NCBI GenBank assembly: GCA_013298625.1 | Contig: JAAFIF010000082.1 | Location: 1-45,959, forward strand | Direction: 5' to 3' | DNA from: Myxococcales bacterium | Lineage (GTDB): Bacteria; Myxococcota_A; Polyangia; Polyangiales; Ga0077539 | Length of the DNA stretch: 45,959 bases | Shown here: piece by piece, positions 31,853-40,637 of the stretch | How positions within the stretch are numbered: the first letter of the stretch is position 1 | Layout: each line of letters opens with the position of its first letter | Made by a program: the position numbers and the translations under genes | The notes under the pieces: model-generated | Database searches by the model: none | Seen by the model: the letters and a program-made list of their open reading frames with translations, nothing else | What the model was told of the DNA's origin: nothing

Positions 31853-32907
31853 GCGCGGACGAGCGCCATCGTGCTGCGTACGAAGGTCCCGTTGTGCTGC
31901 TGCGAGACCAGCGAAAACCCTAGCCGTTCGTAGAACGCCATGGCGTCGCGCGTGGCGAGCTCGACCCGCGCCGCGCGGCGAACCGCCGGGTGGTCGAGCA
32001 ACATGCGCACGAGCGCCGCGCCCACGCCGCGCCCACGCCAGTCGCGGCGAACGGCGACGTCGCCGAGGTAGCAGTACTTCACGCCGTCGCTGACGGCGCG
32101 GGCGGTCGCGATCACCGCGCCGTGCTCGTCGCGCGCGAGCACCCACGCCGAGCTCGCGCGGTGCGCGGCGGTGATGGCTTCGTCGTCGAAGCGCGCGGCG
32201 TTCCAGTATTCGTCGCGGACGAGCTCGAGCGCGGCGGCGAGCGCCGAGGGATCGCTCCACGGGTGCAGCGTGGATCGCTCGGGTCCCTGCAAAAACGCTG
32301 GCCGTTCGACGGACGTGTTGGCCTCGAGCAACAGCTCGATCGCGCGCGCGTCCGTCGCTCGCCCGCGCTCCCACAGCCGATCGATCACGGTGCGCACGTA
32401 GTCTGCGCCGCGGTTCTGGGCGAGCTTCCACTTTCCGTCGACGCGGTCGAGCGCGAGCTTCCACAGCGCGACGCCGTCGACGGGCTTGCGATAGCGCGGG
32501 TCGTCGTAGCGGATCTCTGCGTGCCCGCCCTCGGGCTGAAACCGCCGCATCAACGCCTGCAGCGCCGAGGCTTTCTCCACGGGGTCCTCCACGCGCTCGA
32601 CCACCGCGTGCGCTTGCACGCTGACGAACAGCGACGTCGCGGGGCAGGCCATCGTCGCGTCCGTCCAATAGCTAGGGATCTCGGCGACGAGCTCCTCGTG
32701 CGCGACGACCGCCTCTCGGCCCACGAGCGAGACCTTCTCGCCCGCGGGCGAGCCGTGAAAATACAGCGCCCCATCGCACACCACGCCGTGCAGCGCGCGC
32801 AGCACCGGCTGTCCGTCGGGCCCGCTGCTCGCGAGGTGAACGTAGGGAGCGCCCGCCAGCAGCGCGATCGCTTGCTCGCGCGAAGACCGCATCATTTCTC
32901 GTCGCAT
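31831..32907 (-). CDS. Pyridoxamine-phosphate-oxidase-like / GNAT fusion protein
   Basis: The 358-residue protein joins two domains. Residues about 8-200 form a flavin split barrel of the PNPOx-like type (IALLAGAPYVHLASSGPDGQ, then LRALHGVVCDGALYFHGSPA and a middle region VSLVGREAVVAHEELV). Residues about 215-358 are a GNAT domain (VIATARAVSDGVKYCYLGDV, RRDWRGRGVGAALVRMLL and MAFYERLGFSLV). The start ATG at 32905-32907 is 100 bases from the divergent MocR gene, which probably controls it. A flavin or heme-dependent step coupled to acetylation is possible; the substrate is unknown. Confidence 0.85.
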   Translation of the reverse strand: MRREMMRSSREQAIALLAGAPYVHLASSGPDGQPVLRALHGVVCDGALYFHGSPAGEKVSLVGREAVVAHEELVAEIPSYWTDATMACPATSLFVSVQAHAVVERVEDPVEKASALQALMRRFQPEGGHAEIRYDDPRYRKPVDGVALWKLALDRVDGKWKLAQNRGADYVRTVIDRLWERGRATDARAIELLLEANTSVERPAFLQGPERSTLHPWSDPSALAAALELVRDEYWNAARFDDEAITAAHRASSAWVLARDEHGAVIATARAVSDGVKYCYLGDVAVRRDWRGRGVGAALVRMLLDHPAVRRAARVELATRDAMAFYERLGFSLVSQQHNGTFVRSTMALVRAQNVVAA

Positions 32908-32966
32908 CGATCTCAGTCGTCCTCCGATGGGTGGATCGTGCGCGCACGGTGGTCTGTCCATCAGTG

Positions 32967-32994
32967 CCAGTTTCGACAATTCTCGTAGACCAGT
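32967..32994. promoter_or_regulatory. Candidate MocR operator: CCAGT direct repeats
   Basis: CCAGT occurs at 32967-32971 and 32990-32994, 23 bases apart, in the short region between the PNPOx/GNAT fusion and the MocR gene. TGGTCT (32950-32955) and AGACCA (32987-32992) also form an inverted pair. MocR/GabR-type regulators commonly bind direct repeats spaced about two helical turns apart. A possible -35/-10 (TCGACA, TACGAT) overlaps the second repeat. Confidence 0.4.
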
Positions 32995-33007
32995 ACGATG
33001 CGAGCCC

Positions 33008-34471
33008 ATGAGCCAGTGGACGCCCACGATCGCGCTCGACGAGAGCAGCACGCGACCGCTCGCGGCGCGGATCGCCGACAGCATCACGAGGGACATTCGT
33101 CGCGGACGCCTCGCGCCCGGCGCGCTCTTGCCAGGGTCGCGCACGCTCGCGGCGACGCTGGGGGTGCACCGCAACACGGTGCTGGCCGCGTACGAAGCGC
33201 TGCGCGCCGAGGGGTGGATCGAGAGCGAGTCGGCGCGATCGACGCGCGTCGCAGCGAGCTTGCCCGAGCGACCGCGGCCGTCGCGAGGCGCCGCTGCGCG
33301 GGCGCAGATCCCCGAGCGGACGCACTTCGCGCTCGGACCCGCGCCGGACATCGTCGAGCGGTCGGTCGCGCGCGGCGTGATCGCGCTGTACGGTGGGATG
33401 CCAGAGCTCGGGATCTTTCCCGTCGAAGCGTTTGCGCGGGCGCATCGGCGGGCGCTGCGGACGAAGCGCTCGCAGCTGCTCGACTATGCGACGCCCTATG
33501 GGCACCCCGCGCTGCGAACGGCGCTCGCCGAGATGACCTCGTCGCTGCGGGGCCTCGCCGCGAAGCCCGAGAACATCCTCGTCACGCGCGGAAGTCAGCA
33601 AGCGCTCGACCTCGTCGCGCGCGCCCTCTTCGACGAAGGCGGCGTGATCGCCGTCGAGAGCATGGGATACGCGCCCGCGTGGGCTGCGTTTCGCGCGGCC
33701 GGAGCGCGGATCGTGGCGCTGCCCGTCGATCGCGAGGGCCTCGACGTCGCCGCGCTCGAGGCGCTGTGCGAGCGCGAGGCCGTGCGCGCGGTGTACGTCA
33801 CGCCGCACCACCAGTACCCGACGACGGTGACCCTCTCTGCGACGCGTCGACTGGCGCTGCTCGCGCTCGCGAAGCAGCGTCGGTTGTGCGTGATCGAAGA
33901 CGACTACGACCACGAGTTTCACTACGAAGGCCGCCCGGTGTTGCCGCTCGCGAGCGCGGACAGCGACGGGTCGGTGGTGTACATCGCGACGCTCTCGAAG
34001 CTGCTCGCGCCCGGGCTGCGCACGGGCTTCGTCGTCGCGCCGAGGGCGCTGATCGATCACCTCGCCGCGCGCAGGACGTACGTCGATCGACAGGGAGATC
34101 TCACGGTCGAAGCGGCGCTCGCCGAGCTGATCGAGGACGGCGTGGTGGCGCGGCACGCGAGAAGAGCGCGCAAGACCTACCTCGAGCGACGAGACGTGTT
34201 CGCGCAGGCGCTGGCCGAACAAGCGGGCGACGCGCTGCGCTTCGACGTCACGCGCGGAGGCATGGCGCTGTGGGCCCGCGTCGAAGGCGAGAAGGGCAGC
34301 GAGCCGCTGATCGCGCGGGCGCTCGACGAGGGCGTGTTCGTGCAGCGCACGCGGTCGATGTGCTTCGACGGGCGCGACCGTCCCTTCGTGCGCCTGGGCT
34401 TCGCCGGAAGCACCCCAGCCGTCTTGCGCGAGGCCGCGCGCAGGCTGGGTCGAGCCGCGCGTCGCGGCTGA
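33008..34471 (+). CDS. MocR-type regulator (GntR wHTH plus aminotransferase fold)
   Basis: The 487-residue protein has an N-terminal GntR-like winged helix (LAARIADSITRDIRRGRLAP, then LPGSRTLAATLGVHRNTVLA and AYEALRAEGWIES). A fold-type I aminotransferase domain follows: NILVTRGSQQALDLVARALF, the YVTPHHQYPTTVTLS loop, IEDDYDHEFHY and TLSKLLAPGLRTGFV, where the Lys would hold PLP. MocR proteins respond to PLP-linked amino compounds. It is divergent from the PNPOx/GNAT fusion, the usual MocR layout, and probably regulates it. Confidence 0.92.
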   Translation: MSQWTPTIALDESSTRPLAARIADSITRDIRRGRLAPGALLPGSRTLAATLGVHRNTVLAAYEALRAEGWIESESARSTRVAASLPERPRPSRGAAARAQIPERTHFALGPAPDIVERSVARGVIALYGGMPELGIFPVEAFARAHRRALRTKRSQLLDYATPYGHPALRTALAEMTSSLRGLAAKPENILVTRGSQQALDLVARALFDEGGVIAVESMGYAPAWAAFRAAGARIVALPVDREGLDVAALEALCEREAVRAVYVTPHHQYPTTVTLSATRRLALLALAKQRRLCVIEDDYDHEFHYEGRPVLPLASADSDGSVVYIATLSKLLAPGLRTGFVVAPRALIDHLAARRTYVDRQGDLTVEAALAELIEDGVVARHARRARKTYLERRDVFAQALAEQAGDALRFDVTRGGMALWARVEGEKGSEPLIARALDEGVFVQRTRSMCFDGRDRPFVRLGFAGSTPAVLREAARRLGRAARRG

Positions 34472-34477
34472 GCGCGC

Positions 34478-36766
34478 TCAGGGCTCGTCGGGGGCGGCGT
34501 CGTTCGCCGCGGGGGCGGCGGGCTCGTCGACCTCGGCGTGGCCGAGCTTGAGCGCGTGGTAGAGCTTCGTCAGCGGCGCGGGCGCCCACCAATTCAAGTC
34601 GCCGAAGAGCCGCATAGTGGCCGGGACGATCAAGATCCGGACGATGGTGGCGTCGAGGGCGACGGCGAGGGCCATTCCGACGCCGACGGCCTTGAGGATG
34701 ACGACGTCGGCGAGCGCGAAGGCCGAGAAGACGGCGACCATGATGGCGGCGGCGCTGGTCACGAGGCGCGCCGAGCGCTCGAGGCCTTCGGCGACGGCGC
34801 GGGTGTTGTCGCGCGTGCGCAGATACTCCTCTTGCATGCGCGTGAGCATCAGCACTTCGTAGTCCATCGAGAGCCCGAAGACCGCGCAGAAGAGGACCAC
34901 AGGGAGGACGGGCTCGACGGGCTGCGGCTCGAAATGCAGGATGTTTCGCAGGTGGCCGTCCTCGAAGATCCACACGAGGGCGCCGAAGGACGCGCTGAGG
35001 CTCAAGAGGTTCATCAAGACGGCCTTGATCGGGAGGATCACCGAGCCGAGCAAGACGAACAGGACGAGCGCGGTCATGACCATCACGAACGTGATGGCGG
35101 CGGGGCTCTTGGCGAGGACGTACGCGGTGGTGTCGACGTCGACCGCCGTCGGGCCCGTGACGAAGACCTCGCCCTGCCCCGTGGGGCGCGCGGCGCGCAT
35201 GGCGTGGACGATCGAACGGGCGGTGTCCGAGTGCGAGTCGCCGTTGGTGATCGCGCTGAAGGTGATCACGCGATCGGTGGAGATGTACTTGCGTGCGTCC
35301 TCGAGGAGCGTGGGCCGAAACACGTCGGGCAGCCCGTAGACGTTGACGTAGCCGTCGGCGTCGAGGGACGGGTCGAGGTCGACGTAGCTCTCGACGCGAC
35401 GGACGCCGGGGATCGCCGCGAGCCTGCGCGAGTAGGCGTGCATGGCGCGGACGCGGTCGGGGTCGAGGGCGCTCTGGCCTTCGGGCAAGCGGATGACGGC
35501 GGTGACGCGGTTGGCGGCGAGGTCACCGAAGTCGCGCTGGAGCGTGTCGTAGCCGCGCCGCGCTTCGACGTGCGCTGGCAGGACCGTGACGCTCGCTGCG
35601 GCCATGCGCATGCGCAGAAAGGGCGCGCCTGCGAGAAACGTGAGCGCGAGCGTCGGGACCAGCACCGTGAGCGGCTGGCGCATGACCCAGTTGGCGATGC
35701 GGCGCCAGAAGCCGCCCGCGTCGCTCGAGTCCTTGCGGGTCTTGACGATCTGCCACGCGTTGACGCGGGGGCCGAGGCACGAGAGCAGCGCGGGCAAGAA
35801 CGTGAGCGCGAAGAGCACGGCGAGGCCGACGACCAGCGCGCCGGCGACGCCCATCGAGGCGAGAAAAGTCCCGCGGTAGAAGAGCAGGCCAGACATTCCG
35901 ATGGCGACGGCGACGCCCGAGAAGGCGACGGCGCGGCCGGCGGTGGCGAGCGTTCGAGCGAGGGCTTCGTTGGTCTCGTGGCCCGCGGCGAGCTCGTCGC
36001 GAAAGCGGTTCACGATGAAGAGCGCGTAGTCGATCGCGACGCCGAGGCCGACGAGGGACGTGACGTTGAGGCTGTACTGCGTCACGTCCATCGAGCGGGA
36101 CGTGAGAAACACACCGGCCATGCCCGCGACGACGGCGAGGCCGCCGACGCCGACGGGCAACGACGCGGCGGCGACCGAGCCGAACACGAGCAGAAGAACG
36201 ATCAGCGCGAGCGGCGCAGACACGAGCTCGCCCTTGAGCAGGTCGCGCTCGAGCGTGCGATCGAGGTCTTCTTTGTACGGGAGGTTGCCGGTGTACGTGA
36301 GCTCGACGCCGGGCTCTGGGCGCACGCGGGCGCGCAGCTCGCGGTAGCTGCGCTGGGCCTCGCGGATGTCTCCGCGCACGGAGCACTGCACGACGAGCGC
36401 GCGGCTGTCTCTCGAGCGAAGAACGGCCGAGACCGTGGGCGGAAGGTCGTACGGGACGACCATCTGCGTGATGCGGCGGTCGGCGCGCATCGGGGCGAGC
36501 GTACGGTCGAGGGCGCTGCGAAACGCCTCGTCGTCGATCGTCCCGCGCGTCGCGCGAGCGATGACGATAAACGACGACGGCCCGGGCCGACCGAGGTCGC
36601 GCTCGAGCACGGCCTGGCCGCGGTCAGCCTCGGTCGTCGGAAAATTCGCGGGCGCCATCACGCCGCCGCGCGCGAGCACGACGACCGAGAGCGCGAGCAC
36701 AATGGCGCTGAGCACGAGGACCAGCGCGCGGTATCGGTGGATCGATCGACCCCAGAGAGCGAGCAT
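34478..36766 (-). CDS. MMPL/RND-family transporter
   Basis: The 762-residue protein has two homologous halves. Each has one helix, a periplasmic domain of about 150 residues and five more helices, as in MMPL exporters. Typical signatures are FSGVAVAIGMSGLLFYRG near residue 275 and VFGLSMDYEVLMLTRMQEEY near residue 645, with VVILKAVGVGMALAVALDA near the end. Such proteins export lipids or hydrophobic molecules by proton motive force. The start lies 12 bases after the stop of the hotdog-protein gene, so they form one operon. Confidence 0.92.
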   Translation of the reverse strand: MLALWGRSIHRYRALVLVLSAIVLALSVVVLARGGVMAPANFPTTEADRGQAVLERDLGRPGPSSFIVIARATRGTIDDEAFRSALDRTLAPMRADRRITQMVVPYDLPPTVSAVLRSRDSRALVVQCSVRGDIREAQRSYRELRARVRPEPGVELTYTGNLPYKEDLDRTLERDLLKGELVSAPLALIVLLLVFGSVAAASLPVGVGGLAVVAGMAGVFLTSRSMDVTQYSLNVTSLVGLGVAIDYALFIVNRFRDELAAGHETNEALARTLATAGRAVAFSGVAVAIGMSGLLFYRGTFLASMGVAGALVVGLAVLFALTFLPALLSCLGPRVNAWQIVKTRKDSSDAGGFWRRIANWVMRQPLTVLVPTLALTFLAGAPFLRMRMAAASVTVLPAHVEARRGYDTLQRDFGDLAANRVTAVIRLPEGQSALDPDRVRAMHAYSRRLAAIPGVRRVESYVDLDPSLDADGYVNVYGLPDVFRPTLLEDARKYISTDRVITFSAITNGDSHSDTARSIVHAMRAARPTGQGEVFVTGPTAVDVDTTAYVLAKSPAAITFVMVMTALVLFVLLGSVILPIKAVLMNLLSLSASFGALVWIFEDGHLRNILHFEPQPVEPVLPVVLFCAVFGLSMDYEVLMLTRMQEEYLRTRDNTRAVAEGLERSARLVTSAAAIMVAVFSAFALADVVILKAVGVGMALAVALDATIVRILIVPATMRLFGDLNWWAPAPLTKLYHALKLGHAEVDEPAAPAANDAAPDEP

Positions 36767-36778
36767 CGTGGTCTTCGC

Positions 36779-37276
36779 TCAGAGGGTGAACTCTGCGACG
36801 TTGTCCCCCTCGGATACCTTCAGCCACATCGCGACCTGATCGCCTTCGTACACGAGCTTTCCGCCCTGTGAGAACTTGAGTTGATAGCGCGCGAACGAGC
36901 GCAGGGTCCCCTTGCGCAGCTGCGTGGTCCAACCTTCGAGCACGAGCTTCTCGCCCATGCGCGCGAGGTTGTGAAACTTGGCGCTGTGGATCTTCGCGCC
37001 GTAGCCGATCCAACCATCACAGTGCCGAAGCCCGAGCACGTAGTACGCGTGGACGAAGCCCACCATCCCGGTCATGTGCACCATGAGCCCGCCCGAGACG
37101 TGCTGCGGGTGGCGCACGGGGTGCACGCGCTGCTCGCGCGTGAGGGGAAGCTCCGAGTGCGCGGGCATCGTGCACTTGACGTAGCCGCGCTCGACGTCGA
37201 CCTCGAGGATATCGTCGATGAGCAAGCCGCCAGGGCCGTAGGGACAGTCGTCGATAAATGCTTGTTCGAGCGCCAT
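36779..37276 (-). CDS. Hotdog-fold protein (FabZ/thioesterase-like)
   Basis: The 165-residue protein has a hotdog-type order: LLIDDILEVDVERGYVKCTM, REQRVHPVRHPQHVSGGLMV, HMTGMVGFVHAYYVLGLRH, the IGYGAKIHSAKFHNLARMGE loop and a last LVYEGDQVAMWLK strand. HPxxHVSG resembles the HFP/HxSG region of FabZ/FabA-type dehydratases, suggesting an acyl-ACP or acyl-CoA substrate. It is upstream of the MMPL exporter, so a lipid modified here could be exported there. An alternative start at 37357 would add 27 residues. Confidence 0.7.
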   Translation of the reverse strand: MALEQAFIDDCPYGPGGLLIDDILEVDVERGYVKCTMPAHSELPLTREQRVHPVRHPQHVSGGLMVHMTGMVGFVHAYYVLGLRHCDGWIGYGAKIHSAKFHNLARMGEKLVLEGWTTQLRKGTLRSFARYQLKFSQGGKLVYEGDQVAMWLKVSEGDNVAEFTL

Positions 37277-37450
37277 AGTGAGCGGCGCGGAGGGTACACG
37301 CCCCGGCCGTTCGTGGGCACCGCCGTCGACGTTTGACGCGCGCAATTTGGCGGTCATTTTCTGGCTGCCGCGTGTCGGCTGCTACGCTGGCCGTGCTACG
37401 CGCGCTTCGCACACGCCCCGGTGCCGGGCAGAAGGCCATCGCATTTCGCA

Positions 37451-38524
37451 ATGTTCGAAAGAATGAAGACCGATCCGAAGTCCATCTTGCGCGCGCTCGA
37501 CCACGCTGGCGTGGCGTTCGCGGTGTACGACGAGCGCGGAGAGCGCGTGTCATCGAGCGAGGCGTGGGGCGCGGCGATGGACCTGTCATCCGCCGCGGAT
37601 CGCTCGGCGGCGAGAGAGCGCGTTCGCGCCGCAGCGCAGCGCGCGATCGCCGGCGAGAGCGTGTGCGAGCACTTCGACTTTGGAGAGGGTGAAGGAGCGC
37701 GTTGCCTTCGCGTCAGCGCCGTCGCGGTCGAGCCGCGCGACGAGCGCTGCGCGGTCGTGTGGGTGGCGGACGTGAGCGAGACGGTTCGCGCGCACGCCAA
37801 GGCGAGAGATCACGCGGCGCGCGCCGCGAAGGCCGAGGCTGCGAAGGATCAGTTTCTCGCGACGCTCTCGCACGAGCTTCGAACGCCGCTCGCGACGATC
37901 TTGGGCTGGACTCAGCTGCTTCGCGGGCGAACGCCGGACGCGGCGACGGTGGACGGCGCGGTCTCGACCATCGATCGCGCGGCGCGGGCGCAGCTTCGGC
38001 TCATCGACGACATCTTGGTCGCGGCGCGCGTGGTGGCCGGCGCGCTGCGACTCGAGCGCCGTCGGGTCGACGTCGCGATCGCGGTGTCGAAGGCGGCGGA
38101 CGCCGTGCGGTTGACCGCAGAGCAGAAGGACGTTCGACTGGACCTTCGACTGAGCGAGGGATGCCTGGTCGACGGCGACCCGGGCCGGATCGAGCACGTC
38201 GCGTATCACTTGCTCGGCAACGCGGTGAAGTTCAGCGCGCGCGGCGGCGCGGTGAGCGTGGCGGTCGAGCGCGACGACGAGCGCGGCGCGGCGACGATCG
38301 CGGTGCGCGACGACGGAGTGGGGATCACGCCAGAGCTCCTGCCGCGGGTGTTCGAGCGGTTCACGCAAGGCGAGAGCGGGCTGACGAGGCAGCACGGCGG
38401 GCTCGGGCTCGGCCTCTCGCTCGCGCGCACGCTGGTCGAGGCGCACGGAGGCACGATCCACGTCGAGAGCGGCGGTCAAGGGCGCGGGACCACGGTGCTC
38501 GTCCGGATGCCGCTCGCGTCGTAG
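37451..38524 (+). CDS. Soluble sensor histidine kinase (PAS-HisKA-HATPase)
   Basis: The 357-residue protein lacks membrane helices. Residues about 10-115 form a PAS-like sensor domain. The HisKA box is FLATLSHELRTPLATILGW with phosphoacceptor His141, and the ATPase has the N box (HVAYHLLGNAVKFSARGG), the G1 box (VRDDGVGITPELLPRVFERF), then GLGLGLSLARTLVEAHGG. No response regulator lies next to it, so it is an orphan. The start MFERMKTD at 37451 was preferred to the ATG-less upstream extension. Confidence 0.93.
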   Translation: MFERMKTDPKSILRALDHAGVAFAVYDERGERVSSSEAWGAAMDLSSAADRSAARERVRAAAQRAIAGESVCEHFDFGEGEGARCLRVSAVAVEPRDERCAVVWVADVSETVRAHAKARDHAARAAKAEAAKDQFLATLSHELRTPLATILGWTQLLRGRTPDAATVDGAVSTIDRAARAQLRLIDDILVAARVVAGALRLERRRVDVAIAVSKAADAVRLTAEQKDVRLDLRLSEGCLVDGDPGRIEHVAYHLLGNAVKFSARGGAVSVAVERDDERGAATIAVRDDGVGITPELLPRVFERFTQGESGLTRQHGGLGLGLSLARTLVEAHGGTIHVESGGQGRGTTVLVRMPLAS

Positions 38525-38552
38525 GCGCGCCGATGAAAACCAGCACCTAGAT

Positions 38553-40484
38553 TCAAGCCGGCGGGATTGGGATCGGCACTGGTGAGGGCGTGACGATCGC
38601 GCGCGAGCGCGGGTCGGCGGTGACGGGCTGCCCTGCTTGGGCGTTGGCGTTGCGGCCCCAGCACCACACGACGTTGCCGGCGTCGAACGCGCAGGCGTGA
38701 CCGTCGCCCGCGACGATGGCGCGCGCGGGCGATCGAAAGCGCGAAGGAAACACGATCCGTCGCGGCGCGGTCGTGGCGGGCGTGACCGCCCCGTCCGTGG
38801 CTTGTGTGCCGAAAGCGCACGCGCCTTCGGCGTTGGAGCCCCAACAGTAAACGGCGCCGTCATTGGACCGAGCGAGTGCGAAGTCCGCGCCGAGGGCGAG
38901 CTCCGAGATGTTGTCGTCGCCAACGTCGACCGGCTGCGCGACGACGATGGTGCGCGGAGCGCCGGCCGCGGGCACCCTGCCGAGCACGCCAGATCGGCGG
39001 TTTTCGCCCCAGCACGAGACGCGATCGCTCTGGATTCCGCAGGCGAACGACGGAGCGAGCGCGAGCTGATCGCGACGCAGCGAGACGTCGATCGCTTGCG
39101 GCGCGGTGAGCATCGCGCCGTCGGCGGCCACCGCGCCGAAGCGCTGCCCTGTGTTGGCGCCGAGGCATTGAACCGCGCTGCGGCCGATCGAACACATCCC
39201 GCGCGCGCGGGCGACGATCGAGCGCAGCTGCGAGGGCGCGACGACGGGCGCGGGGTTCGCGACAGTCACCGCGGGGCCGAAGCCGATCGCGCGGTCTGCG
39301 TTGTGTCCCCAACCGATGATCTGCGCGCCGAGCAGCGCGTACGCGCTCTCGCGACCGAGCGCGAGCTGGTCGGGCGCGCCGCGTCCCGTGAAGTACGCGA
39401 CGATCGTCGGCGTGGGAATCCACGGGCTGCCCGAGCCAGTCGCGAGCGCTCCGTCGCGATTGCTGCCCCAGCACACCAGGTGTCGCGAGCCGCCGGTCGA
39501 CGTCGAGGCGCACGCGTGATCGTCGCCTGCCGAGAGGACGGACGAGCCAACGACGCCCGCGACGAACTCGGGTGACGCGAGTCCGCCCGAGCCGTCGCCG
39601 CTGCGCGCGGTGCTCGTGCCGCGGCCGAGCTGGCCACGATCGTTGGCTCCCCAGCACGCGACGCGTCCGTTCGACAACCGAGCGCACGTGAAGTCCAAGC
39701 CCGCAGAGAGCGCCGCGAGCGACGGGCAAGACGGCGCTGCGCACAGAGGGGCAAGCGGATCGCGAACGTCCGGGGCGGCGTCGGATCCAGCGTCGGTCGC
39801 CGCGTCCATCGAAGCCTCGACAGAAGCGTCGAAGCGGTTGCTGCTCGATGCGTCGCGCAGCGGAGCGTCGATGGGCGCGACGGCGTCGTCGAGCGAGCCG
39901 TCGACGAGCGCGCCATCGAGCGGTGCGCCGGTCCGAGGGTCGACGCGCACGACGCCGGGCGGACGGTCGATGGGGATGCAACGCGCTCCCTCGGCGCAAG
40001 TGAAGTCCGAGGGGCAGATCACGCCTTCGCAGTCGCGCGCGAGAAACATTGGCAGGCGGAGGGTCTGCCCTTGAGCGAAGGCCATCCTCGCCGAGCGCGA
40101 GACGAGCACCGCGCCGGTGAGCGCGTCGGTGCCTGCGATCCCTTCGACCCGCAGCTCGACGGGCGCGTCGACGGGACGGTTGGCGCTGGGGACCAAGAGC
40201 AGCGAGAGCGGGATGCAAAATCGTGCGCCGTTGGGCGCGTCCGAACAGCCGCTGGCGCTCGCGCCTTTGAGCTCGATCGGCTGCACGATCGGGCTTCGGT
40301 CACGCGGGTCGGTCACGACGACGCGCACCGAGCCCATGTGCGACGGAACCGCGAAGTCCGTGTCGACCAGCACGACGATCTGCGTACGCTCTGCCCGACA
40401 CGCCGACGCACCGCCGACCAGCGCGAACACGGCAATCTGCGCGAGCGAGCGAAAGATCCAGCTGGTCGTTTTGGGGGAAGGCAT
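38553..40484 (-). CDS. RCC1-repeat lipoprotein
   Basis: The 643-residue protein has a signal ending in GGASAC (lipoprotein), an N-terminal beta domain to about residue 170 and an Asp/Ala-rich linker to about 250. The C-terminal region holds seven RCC1-type repeats marked by CWGANDRGQLG, CWGSNRDGA, GWGHNADRAI, CLGANTGQRFG, CWGENRRSG, CWGSNAEGA and CWGRNANAQAG, which would form one seven-bladed propeller. RCC1 repeats in bacteria act as surface or adhesion-type binding domains. It is divergent from the kinase gene. Confidence 0.88.
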   Translation of the reverse strand: MPSPKTTSWIFRSLAQIAVFALVGGASACRAERTQIVVLVDTDFAVPSHMGSVRVVVTDPRDRSPIVQPIELKGASASGCSDAPNGARFCIPLSLLLVPSANRPVDAPVELRVEGIAGTDALTGAVLVSRSARMAFAQGQTLRLPMFLARDCEGVICPSDFTCAEGARCIPIDRPPGVVRVDPRTGAPLDGALVDGSLDDAVAPIDAPLRDASSSNRFDASVEASMDAATDAGSDAAPDVRDPLAPLCAAPSCPSLAALSAGLDFTCARLSNGRVACWGANDRGQLGRGTSTARSGDGSGGLASPEFVAGVVGSSVLSAGDDHACASTSTGGSRHLVCWGSNRDGALATGSGSPWIPTPTIVAYFTGRGAPDQLALGRESAYALLGAQIIGWGHNADRAIGFGPAVTVANPAPVVAPSQLRSIVARARGMCSIGRSAVQCLGANTGQRFGAVAADGAMLTAPQAIDVSLRRDQLALAPSFACGIQSDRVSCWGENRRSGVLGRVPAAGAPRTIVVAQPVDVGDDNISELALGADFALARSNDGAVYCWGSNAEGACAFGTQATDGAVTPATTAPRRIVFPSRFRSPARAIVAGDGHACAFDAGNVVWCWGRNANAQAGQPVTADPRSRAIVTPSPVPIPIPPA

Positions 40485-40637
40485 GACGCGGCAACGCACG
40501 GTTGGCTGCCAAAGATTCACGAAGGGTGCCGCGCGCCGACCGTTCGGTGATTCATCATACGAAACGGCGGCGCCCTGCGCGAGCGATTGTTGTAAGGTGT
40601 GAGCGTTCGGCACAAGTCGAGCAAGCACTCTCGCGCC

